DNA of 64,000 bases from Desulforhopalus vacuolatus (lineage in GTDB: Bacteria; Desulfobacterota; Desulfobulbia; Desulfobulbales; Desulfocapsaceae): contig NZ_JAFFPZ010000001.1 in assembly GCF_016918505.1 (NCBI RefSeq), positions 1 through 64,000 on the forward strand. The letters run 5' to 3'. A model generated the notes under the pieces. That model was not told the DNA's origin. It did no database searches and saw nothing but the letters and a program-made list of their open reading frames with translations. This document shows positions 8,634 through 15,300 of the stretch, in pieces (the first letter of the stretch is position 1; each line of letters begins with the position of its first letter). Made by a program: the position numbers and the translations under genes.

Positions 8634-9632
8634 TTACATTTCACGGATGGTCTTGATGGTTTCCGTCCAATCAGGATGCTCTTTATAGATATCTTCATAA
8701 ACAACATTTGTAGCTTGTTGCATTGAGGTAATATCAGGGGTTCTATCTACAGTCATTCCTTTCTCAATAGCCTTCTCCAGATGTTTTTCTTCTGAGGCCC
8801 GGCCAAGGTCCCGACCGAATTTACATGCTGCGAGTCCTGCTTCCATTACAGTCTTCTGGTCGGCTTCTGAAAGCTTTGCAAACTTCTTGTTACTGACAAG
8901 GAGAATAGCTCCGCCCCAGATATGCTGGGTAATAGATACATATTTCTGAACTTCCCACAGACTTCGGGCACTAATAACCCAGTTTGGATTGGATTGTCCG
9001 TCAACAACACCGGTCTGAAGGGCTGTATAGAGCTCGCTATAGGGAACGGGAATTGGATTGGCTCCCAGTGCCCTGGCTGTAGAAATTCTCACCGGAGATT
9101 CAATGGTACGCATTTGTAACCCTTTGAAATCGGCGGCGCTGTGAATTGGTCTCCTGGAGTTGGTAATGTTATTTATTCCATCATCAAAAAAGCCCAGCCC
9201 TTTGAAACCGGCATTCTCCAGCTTATCGAGAATCTTTCTGCCAACAGGTCCATCAAGAATGGTATCCAGATGTTTCGGGTTTTTATAAAGAAATGGCAGT
9301 TCCATCATGGCAACAGAGGGCTCAAATGCCGCAACGGGTCCCAGTGTTGCTGCAGAAACGTCGATCAATCCGGCCTGTACTCCTTCCAGAATCTCACGGT
9401 CATTGCCCAATTGACGTTGGGGGAAAATCTTGATTTGTACCCGACCATCAGTTCCTTTTTCTACCAACTCCTTAAATTTCAAGGAAGTGGCGTGGTAGGG
9501 GTTATCCGCTTCTGCAACAGCAACATGAGCAAGTCTCCAAACAGTTTGACCTGCCAGACTTGTGCATGCAAAGCCTGCGACAAACCCCATGGCTAAAATT
9601 GCTGTAACAGTAGCCTTGAATTTCTGTATCAT
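8634..9632 (-). CDS. dctP: TRAP transporter substrate-binding protein (DctP family)
   Basis: This is the periplasmic receptor of the TRAP system. It has an N-terminal signal peptide (charged MIQKFK, hydrophobic core, cut near SLAGQ) and then the DctP fold with QLGNDREILEGVQAGLIDVS. The block GLQMRTIESPVR carries the conserved arginine that binds the substrate carboxylate, followed by PYSELYTALQTGVVDGQSNP. It is 332 residues. The ATG follows GGAGGACGTAAAGAG. It is first in the dctP-dctQ-dctM-racemase set; no sigma-54 box was found upstream, so it is probably outside the NifA regulon. Confidence 0.95.
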   Translation of the reverse strand: MIQKFKATVTAILAMGFVAGFACTSLAGQTVWRLAHVAVAEADNPYHATSLKFKELVEKGTDGRVQIKIFPQRQLGNDREILEGVQAGLIDVSAATLGPVAAFEPSVAMMELPFLYKNPKHLDTILDGPVGRKILDKLENAGFKGLGFFDDGINNITNSRRPIHSAADFKGLQMRTIESPVRISTARALGANPIPVPYSELYTALQTGVVDGQSNPNWVISARSLWEVQKYVSITQHIWGGAILLVSNKKFAKLSEADQKTVMEAGLAACKFGRDLGRASEEKHLEKAIEKGMTVDRTPDITSMQQATNVVYEDIYKEHPDWTETIKTIREM

Positions 9633-9747
9633 CTCTTTACGTCCTCCAGTATGGGTGATGGTTCTAAACTGGTAACAGTTCCTTTAAAAGAAAAAGGCTG
9701 TTCCCGCTATTTATGAGATAAAGGGGATCCCCTGGTCAAGACAAAAG

Positions 9748-10209
9748 TCAACTGATATGAGGCATCAAGCTCCACTTGATAAACCATGTGCTGCCGTCAC
9801 TCCCCTGATCCAGGCAGACGATACCGCCGTTCTGAAATTTAAAAACAGTAAGATCGGTTGAACCTGCCACCAGATAAGAGGTTAATTTTTCCATGAAAGG
9901 CAGATGCCCCACGTACATGCTGTTGCCCGCACAGGTCAACGTTGCCGCAAATGCTTTCACATCATCCAGGGGTTTAATCCCTGTTATTTGCTGGATATCT
10001 TTGTCAGACTGCAATGCGGCTGACAAAAGCTCAGCAGTTTGGGCTGCCCTTTTTTTCTGGCTGTGAAAAATAGTCCCCACCGGCACCTGATACCCTTTTG
10101 CTGCCTGAGCAATGAATTTCACTTCATCCATGCCGATTTCCGTCAGGCCCTGTTCCGGATCCTGATCTTTGCTGGCAGACAGACCATGTTGAACGAAGTA
10201 AAGCGCCAT
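9748..10209 (-). CDS. SixA-like histidine phosphatase family protein
   Basis: This 153-residue protein belongs to the histidine-phosphatase superfamily. It shows FVQHGLSASK at the N-terminus, FHSQKKRAAQTAELL around residue 50, and MYVGHLPFMEKL with the second catalytic His near residue 100. The N-terminal RHG signature is QHG here: the first His is kept but the arginine is replaced. SixA removes phosphate from histidine phosphotransfer domains, but the target here is unknown. The start at MALYFVQH was chosen because AGGAGGAATC stands just before it. Confidence 0.8.
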   Translation of the reverse strand: MALYFVQHGLSASKDQDPEQGLTEIGMDEVKFIAQAAKGYQVPVGTIFHSQKKRAAQTAELLSAALQSDKDIQQITGIKPLDDVKAFAATLTCAGNSMYVGHLPFMEKLTSYLVAGSTDLTVFKFQNGGIVCLDQGSDGSTWFIKWSLMPHIS

Positions 10210-10448
10210 GATTCCTCCTGAAAAAAAATGAGTTTTCCACCCCGTTCTCAGTCCGTCTGAACAGATTTTCAGCAACGAGAGAAGGGGAACAGTTGATCCC
10301 GCATCAAAATAATACGCGAAAGTAACAAAAATGAAAAGTACAGGGGAATTTTTGTTTCTTTCACTCTTCTTTTTTACGGTATGCGTGTACGGAATAATTC
10401 AGGGCTGTCATGGCGCACCCGGTTCCAGGAGATGTACCGGTTCTCAAC

Positions 10449-10498
10449 AACAAAGGTGATTGAGTGTGATTGCGCTCTCACACTCAATCACCTTTGTT
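10449..10498. terminator. Perfect 21-bp hairpin, probable end of the nifH operon
   Basis: AACAAAGGTGATTGAGTGTGA (first 20 bases AACAAAGGTGATTGAGTGTG) at 10449-10469 is exactly complementary to 10478-10498 around an 8-base loop. It lies 13 bases beyond the stop of the last gene (Nif11). There is no long U-run (TTTGTTGTTG follows on the minus strand), so it may act as a processing or stability element as much as a terminator. Confidence 0.6.
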
Positions 10499-10511
10499 CA
10501 TGACCCGGAAC

Positions 10512-10733
10512 TTATGCCCACCAGATTGATCGTTTGGCCGGATTCCCGTTTTTTTCAAAGACATCGCCGGACGCCTTCAAAACGGCATCAAGCTCTTCTA
10601 TGGTAAAGTCATAGCCGTCAGCTGCGGCAAGGACGACAAATTCCTCTCTGGTGCCCGGGACATCATATTTGGCGCGTAAATGTTTGTCCTCGCCACCTGC
10701 AATCAACAGTGCTTCAACATTTTTTTTAGACAT
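10512..10733 (-). CDS. Nif11 family protein
   Basis: This is a 73-residue protein of the Nif11 family: MSKKNVEALLIAGGEDKHLR, then a helix with REEFVVLAAADGYDFTIEEL. Nif11 proteins are common small proteins of unknown function in nif clusters, and their fold has been recruited as leader peptides of some ribosomal peptides. No double-glycine cleavage site followed by a Cys-rich core is present here; the C-terminus ends NPAKRSIWWA. The ATG follows AAGGAGATATGA. It is the last gene of the nifH operon. Confidence 0.85.
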   Translation of the reverse strand: MSKKNVEALLIAGGEDKHLRAKYDVPGTREEFVVLAAADGYDFTIEELDAVLKASGDVFEKNGNPAKRSIWWA

Positions 10734-10743
10734 TCATATCTCC

Positions 10744-11061
10744 TTAGGTTGCGAAATCTTTTTTTGATAGAAATTCAATACGGATATTTTTTTCGTCTGC
10801 CTGACTTAATTTATAATATTTGCCTCTATTGAAGACCATGCCGTGTTCCTGTCCCTGCTGCTGCAGCAGAGACAGAGCAACCTCCAGTTCATCCTCCACA
10901 GCCTCTTCATTGACATGGATCAAGATCTCCTGCGGTGTATCAACAAACTGGAGCAGGAAACCGTTATGTTCCAGAAAAACCAGATCGTCATAGGCATAAG
11001 AGATTCCCATTCCCGCAGATTCAACAATCTCCTTTACAATACCCAATGGTCTGAGTGTCAT
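10744..11061 (-). CDS. Unrecognised 105-aa nif-operon protein
   Basis: I do not recognise a family. The 105-residue protein is acidic in the middle (VNEEAVEDELEVALSLLQQQ) and begins with TLRPLGIVKEIVESAGMGI, a hydrophobic strand-helix pattern that suggests a small alpha/beta domain. It has no cysteine, signal peptide or membrane segment. Its ATG overlaps the stop of the HEPN-like gene by 4 bases (ATGA) with GGAGGGG upstream, and it is followed 10 bases later by nif11. It is therefore co-translated within the nitrogenase operon, and its role is probably tied to nitrogenase expression or protection, but nothing in the sequence names it. Confidence 0.8.
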   Translation of the reverse strand: MTLRPLGIVKEIVESAGMGISYAYDDLVFLEHNGFLLQFVDTPQEILIHVNEEAVEDELEVALSLLQQQGQEHGMVFNRGKYYKLSQADEKNIRIEFLSKKDFAT

Positions 11062-11525
11062 TTCATTTCCCCTCCTGTTGTTTTGTACACCAGTTTTTGC
11101 ATTCTCACTGCCAGATGAAGCATACTTGGAATTTGTTCCCTGGAAGGAGGGACGATATTATAGGTATCCACGTCACATATTTCCTGGTAACGATCAAGAT
11201 CAAGGAGAGCGTCCTTCAAATCCCCCATGGCACCAGGAAAAGCCTCTTCCATGGATTCCACAAGGTCTCCCATGGTATGATTATAAGGCAGGGCTCCACG
11301 CTGCATAAGAGCAGCCATTACAAATTTTTCAATGGCCATGGCAACAACATTATAAAGAATCTCCGGGGTAAAGGCCTTTTTATGCTTCGCCTCTGCACCA
11401 AGACCTGTTCGTAAATAAGCATCCCCATCGTGAAGGAACTCCTCCCACCCATCAATGGGTGGGACCTTCTTGATATCACCAAATCCTACCAGGGAAGAAA
11501 CTGTGTGAATATCTGCTGGAAGCAT
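11058..11525 (-). CDS. HEPN-like helical protein in the nif operon
   Basis: This is a 155-residue, mainly helical protein. The segment from YNVVAMAIEKFVMAALMQRG through HTMGDLVESMEEAF to MQKLVYKT resembles HEPN domains: two long helices separated by a G/P-H-x-hydrophobic-x-L motif. The RX4-6H nuclease motif of RNase HEPN toxins is not evident, so a binding or scaffolding role is more likely. The start at MLPADIH follows GAGAGGGTAAAGATT. It sits between the GNAT gene and the 105-aa gene. The family assignment rests on pattern only. Confidence 0.65.
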   Translation of the reverse strand: MLPADIHTVSSLVGFGDIKKVPPIDGWEEFLHDGDAYLRTGLGAEAKHKKAFTPEILYNVVAMAIEKFVMAALMQRGALPYNHTMGDLVESMEEAFPGAMGDLKDALLDLDRYQEICDVDTYNIVPPSREQIPSMLHLAVRMQKLVYKTTGGEMK

Positions 11526-11556
11526 AATCTTTACCCTCTCTTGTATTACGAATTGA

Positions 11557-12009
11557 TCAACGTTTACACAGACAAACAAGGTTAGTATTTTTCCAGGACT
11601 GCTTATTATAAAATTCCAGGCCAGCTGCATTCGACCGGTCGGCAAGAAGCTGGAAACGCACTATCTTCATCTCTCTGGCCCATTTTTCCAAGGCCTTCAG
11701 TAGATCTGTACCGACCCCCCTGCCCCGCCACTGTTCATCGACCACCACGTCTTCAACCAGCAGTGAAAAAGCACCTTCTGCCGTAGAAACCATGGTCTGA
11801 CCGGAACACATGCCGATAACCCGACTTTCGACTTCGGCAACCAGGAGAACCGCACCAGCATGGTCAAGCATCATCTCCAGGCCCCGGCGCTGGCGAACTG
11901 CATCAAAATCAAAATCCTCTTCAATCGAAAAAAGCTGTTTCAACAACCCCGTCAAAGCGTCAAGATCGCTCCCCTCAGCCTGCCGAAGATGAAGACCTCC
12001 AGGAGACAC
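11557..12009 (-). CDS. GNAT-family N-acetyltransferase
   Basis: This is a 150-residue GNAT acetyltransferase. It has the central strand/helix with VEDVVVDEQWRGRGVGTDLL, where RGRGVG is the acetyl-CoA pyrophosphate loop (motif A), and the C-terminal AAGLEFYNKQSWK (motif B). The substrate is unknown. The GTG start lies one base after the upstream gene's TAA, with AAGGA as ribosome site, so the two are coupled. Its place inside the nitrogenase operon suggests modification of a nif protein or a small molecule made under nitrogen fixation; that is inference. Confidence 0.88.
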   Translation of the reverse strand: MSPGGLHLRQAEGSDLDALTGLLKQLFSIEEDFDFDAVRQRRGLEMMLDHAGAVLLVAEVESRVIGMCSGQTMVSTAEGAFSLLVEDVVVDEQWRGRGVGTDLLKALEKWAREMKIVRFQLLADRSNAAGLEFYNKQSWKNTNLVCLCKR

Positions 12010-12010
12010 A

Positions 12011-12256
12011 TTATTCCTTGACGCTTAAGGTTCGAATGGAACTTATTTTAGTCCAGTCATAATAGCTGTTAATGGTCGGCTGTTTGTTCCCATCCTCGGT
12101 AATACGGACAAAGCCTTCATCGAGAAAAAGGACACCAGTTTCAAAGACCTTTCCCTCATTAATCTGCAATGAAACACCTTTGCGCAATCTGCGCGACATA
12201 GTGCCCTGCACCGGCATAGAGGCATATTCGAATATTTTTTCCCACGTCTTCTTCAT
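12011..12256 (-). CDS. Unrecognised 81-aa nif-operon protein
   Basis: This is a small basic protein of 81 residues without cysteines, signal or membrane helix. It begins MKKTWEKIFEYASMPV, carries SRRLRKGV, and then alternates beta-type segments (VFETGVLFLDEGFVRI, YYDWTKISSIRTL), suggesting a small beta-barrel or split-barrel domain. No family is recognised. GAGGAGCACGATT precedes the ATG. It is separated from the ferredoxin gene by about 100 bp but shares orientation and lies just ahead of the GNAT gene. Confidence 0.78.
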   Translation of the reverse strand: MKKTWEKIFEYASMPVQGTMSRRLRKGVSLQINEGKVFETGVLFLDEGFVRITEDGNKQPTINSYYDWTKISSIRTLSVKE

Positions 12257-12359
12257 AATCGTGCTCCTCGTAACAGTATTAAATCATTTGATTTTTCACA
12301 AAAGAACGTTCACTTCCAGATATGACATAAAGACCATTTCACTCCCCTCTCTCAGTCGC

Positions 12360-12662
12360 TCAGGAAAGAAGGTACTCAGCCGCAGGTTCGCCCTCTTCCA
12401 GACCATCAAGAATGGCATCAATGGCCTCCTCACTGTCAACCCCCTTAAACCACCAGTTTTCCGGCTGAATGACCATTATGGGACCTCTGTCGCACTGTTT
12501 CAGGCAGGTTGTGGCGGTCACGATACAGTCCATACCTCGATCCAGCGCCTCCTCTTCGATATATTGCAGAAAACCCTCGGTAGCTTTATGACAAATGCCC
12601 TTCTTATCTCCAGCCACGCGAAACGATTGACAGACAAGAATCATTCTCTCTGGTATAGCCAT
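12360..12662 (-). CDS. Thioredoxin-like [2Fe-2S] ferredoxin, nif-associated
   Basis: This 100-residue thioredoxin-fold ferredoxin has cluster cysteines in two pairs: CQSFRVAGDKKGIC (about residues 11 and 24) and TCLKQC (about 53 and 57), the spacing of the Shethna/NuoE-like [2Fe-2S] family. The C-terminal half contains ENWWFKGVDSEEAIDAIL, typical of nif-operon members. It may carry electrons or serve in cofactor assembly or protection of nitrogenase. The ATG follows GAGAGGAGAAGAACA, and the gene lies 62 bp after the NifB-like gene in the nifH operon. Confidence 0.88.
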   Translation of the reverse strand: MAIPERMILVCQSFRVAGDKKGICHKATEGFLQYIEEEALDRGMDCIVTATTCLKQCDRGPIMVIQPENWWFKGVDSEEAIDAILDGLEEGEPAAEYLLS

Positions 12663-12724
12663 TGTTCTTCTCCTCTCATATTGTGACAGCTCACCTGGGA
12701 TATGATCCCCGAGAAACCGTTCGT

Positions 12725-13825
12725 CTATATTTTACATTTCTTTTTCTTACCGCCACCGTAGAGCACATCAACCAGCCCCTCTATATTCTCCTCGGTGAGG
12801 ATAACTTGAATCCCAAGCTCAGCAAATTCCTTACGGGGAGCATCTCCGGCATGGGTTGCCAGCAGAGCAAAACAGTCATGGAGACAATCCTCGGCCAGAG
12901 ACTGCCAGCGCTCAGAACCGCCACCGCCCCCTGGAGTCTGGCGAGCTTTTAAAAGGCAAACCAGCCCGTCAACCCTGGGTCCATAAATCAAGACCTGCGT
13001 CGCCTGTCCAAGATGCATATCAACATCCATACCATTGGTACTGACCACCGCCAGGTTGGGACGCTCCGGGCTCGGTTCAGGCATGATCATCTCCGCACAG
13101 GAACCGGGAGTTCCCGGAGGCAGAATTTCAGAGACGGGAACGTACACCGTTGCGGGCAGATATTTCGAAGCCTCAACAGATATTTTTTGCAGATCAAGAG
13201 TGTCGTCCTCTCCACTGATCTCCATGGCTGCAGCTCCAAGGCCAGCCATTTTCTCGGCAATGACGAGAACCTCAGCATCGTTTACATCCGGAACCAGCTG
13301 TGTACGAATCACGACTCTGATACCTGCGGCCTGAAGGGCCTGGACAACCTCGGCCTGCTCACGGATGAGCACTTCTGCAACCTTGCTCAGGGGAATCGTT
13401 TTTTTCCCCGGTCGAACCCAGGAATACAGCTTCTTTACAGTCTCAGCCGTTACCGTATCTACCAGCAAACGCACTGTTTTCACTCCAAGGCGGGCCAGGT
13501 CGGGAGCAACCTCAACACCCCCCAGACCGAGAGATGTGAGGCTGAGTTCTGCTTTTTGAATTTCCGGCTGGAGAAGCGCCAGACAGTCAAGAGTTGTTGG
13601 AATTGAAGCAAGGACATCCCCAGGACCGCAAAGTTCAATGCTTCGAACCGTTTTTCCACCTTTGCGCAAGGCCTGCACCCAGGCCACGGCTTCGGCCGGG
13701 ATCAGGGCTGTCGCTGCTTTTTCATCCCCACCTCTGACCAATCGATGATTGGCCAGAGGTGCAATGGGAAGTTTGACATCCAGTATCATTAAATGGTTAA
13801 GCATTCCATCCCCCATGGCAGTCAT
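12725..13825 (-). CDS. NifB/NifX-like protein lacking the radical-SAM cysteine motif
   Basis: This protein aligns by eye along its whole length with NifB encoded at the left of this window: LPIAP (NifB LPVAP), CGPGDVLAS (AGPGDPFAN), LYSWVRPGKK (IYSYVRDGKI), VPDVNDAEV (VPGVNDHHA). A C-terminal NifX/NafY domain starts near NLAVVSTNGMDVDMHLGQ. Where NifB has CNIKCNYC this protein has LANHRLVRGG, so the [4Fe-4S]/SAM site is absent and it cannot be a normal radical-SAM enzyme. It probably binds a cofactor precursor or acts as a carrier. It lies 2 bases after nifK. Three in-frame ATGs exist at the start; the third, preceded by GGGGGATGGA, has the best ribosome site, so the true protein may be 7 residues shorter. 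Confidence 0.85.
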   Translation of the reverse strand: MTAMGDGMLNHLMILDVKLPIAPLANHRLVRGGDEKAATALIPAEAVAWVQALRKGGKTVRSIELCGPGDVLASIPTTLDCLALLQPEIQKAELSLTSLGLGGVEVAPDLARLGVKTVRLLVDTVTAETVKKLYSWVRPGKKTIPLSKVAEVLIREQAEVVQALQAAGIRVVIRTQLVPDVNDAEVLVIAEKMAGLGAAAMEISGEDDTLDLQKISVEASKYLPATVYVPVSEILPPGTPGSCAEMIMPEPSPERPNLAVVSTNGMDVDMHLGQATQVLIYGPRVDGLVCLLKARQTPGGGGGSERWQSLAEDCLHDCFALLATHAGDAPRKEFAELGIQVILTEENIEGLVDVLYGGGKKKKCKI

Positions 13826-13827
13826 TC

Positions 13828-15201
13828 TTACAGAACCAGTTCAAACTTCTCTTCAGAAGAATCACGATCTTGACGATCCAGGAGAACACCAAGAATCCTC
13901 TCCAGCATGCGCAGTCCACCTTTATAGCCTACGGTGGGAAAATATTGATGCCCCTGACGATCAAGAATCGGAAAGCCCCAGCGTACAAAAGGAATATCTT
14001 CATCTCGGGCAATATACTTGCCATAAGAGTTACACAGGAGCAGATCTACCGGCTCATTCTTGATCCATTGATGGAGGAGGAAAAGGTCTCCTTTGGCCTT
14101 GACATTAACCTCACAGCCCATGCCACTGGTGATCTCCCTGATCCGTTTTTCAAACTTTTTGCCAGGTGTACCGGTAACGATATGAACCGGGCACATATCA
14201 ATGGAAACCAAAAACTCGGTCATGGCGATGAGTTGATCCGGATCTCCGGCCAGGGCCACTTTCTTTTTATAAAAATACTGATGCATATCAGAAATCAAAT
14301 CCACCAGCTGCCCGCGCTCCACGGAAACTTCATCCGGGACATTGACCCCTGCAACGGTACGCATAGCATCAATAAAACGGTCTGTGGCTTTGAGCCCGAA
14401 AGGCATGTCCAGAACACTGCAGGGTACTTTGTGTTTCTTATCCAGGAGACGGGCCGCATCGGCAGAGCACCACTCCCCCAGAGCCAGGGTTCCAATAGAA
14501 TCGCCAGTAGACAGGAGCTCCTCTATTGTGGTTCCCCCGTCCGGGAACATCTTATATTCGCCCGAGAGCGGACCATTGAGCACACCTGAGGTATCCGGGA
14601 ACATGATGATCTTCACCCCAACCATCTTCGCCAGGCGTTTAATCTCTTCCATATCCGACGGTTCAACCCAGCCGGGGATAATGTTGATCTTGCCGTTTTT
14701 CTTACCAGCAGGCTCCGCCATATCGGCCATAGCCTTAACCATGTTGGAAAAACCGGTGACGTGAGAACCCGCGTAGCTTGGGGTCGAGGCACTTATCAAA
14801 TACTTGCCTTCAGGAATCAGACCATCTCTTTCCGCCTTTTTCTTAATCTGCGGTAAATCGTCACCAATGGTCTCCGACAGGCAGGTGGTGTGAATAGCGA
14901 TCACATCCGGGTTATAGACCGAAAATATATTGTTGATAGCCTGAAGCATATTGGACTGACCACCAAACACCGAGGCTCCTTCGGTAAACGAACTGGTGGA
15001 TGCAGAAACAGGCTCCTTATAATGCCGGGTCAGGGCACTGCGATGATAGGCACAACAACCTTGCGATCCATGACTGTGAGGAAGGCATCCGTGGATCCCC
15101 AGGGACGCATACATGGCGCCTATAGGCTGACAGGTCTTGGCCGGATTAATGGTCAGAGCCTTGCGCTCCATTACTTCTTTGGGTGTATGTCTTAATAGCA
15201 T
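13828..15201 (-). CDS. nifK: NifK, nitrogenase MoFe protein beta subunit
   Basis: This is the beta subunit of dinitrogenase, which shares the P-cluster with NifD. P-cluster cysteines are seen in CQPIGAMYAS, HGSQGCCAYHRS and TTCLSETIGDD. At 457 residues it lacks the ~50-residue N-terminal extension of the proteobacterial group I NifK, as in clostridial and sulfate-reducer enzymes. The start is the ATG preceded by GTGAGGTTCATCAAA; an in-frame GTG 15 bases upstream overlaps that ribosome site. It follows nifD by about 100 bp and precedes the NifB-like gene by 2 bases. Confidence 0.97.
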   Translation of the reverse strand: MLLRHTPKEVMERKALTINPAKTCQPIGAMYASLGIHGCLPHSHGSQGCCAYHRSALTRHYKEPVSASTSSFTEGASVFGGQSNMLQAINNIFSVYNPDVIAIHTTCLSETIGDDLPQIKKKAERDGLIPEGKYLISASTPSYAGSHVTGFSNMVKAMADMAEPAGKKNGKINIIPGWVEPSDMEEIKRLAKMVGVKIIMFPDTSGVLNGPLSGEYKMFPDGGTTIEELLSTGDSIGTLALGEWCSADAARLLDKKHKVPCSVLDMPFGLKATDRFIDAMRTVAGVNVPDEVSVERGQLVDLISDMHQYFYKKKVALAGDPDQLIAMTEFLVSIDMCPVHIVTGTPGKKFEKRIREITSGMGCEVNVKAKGDLFLLHQWIKNEPVDLLLCNSYGKYIARDEDIPFVRWGFPILDRQGHQYFPTVGYKGGLRMLERILGVLLDRQDRDSSEEKFELVL

Positions 15202-15300
15202 TTTGATGAACCTCACGTGTAGAGAGAGTGAGACTGAAGGCCGAAGACGAAAAGGATGATTTTTCCTTCAATCTCAACATCTTCTGCCTTCAATCTTATT

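Noticed and set aside
9720-9745. GGGGATCCCC palindrome between dctP and the SixA-like gene as a terminator
   Set aside because: The stem is only 5 bp without a U-run.
10512-10733. Nif11 protein as a ribosomal-peptide precursor
   Set aside because: There is no double-Gly cleavage site with a core peptide and no modifying enzyme or exporter next to it; the nif-operon location favours the ordinary Nif11 type.
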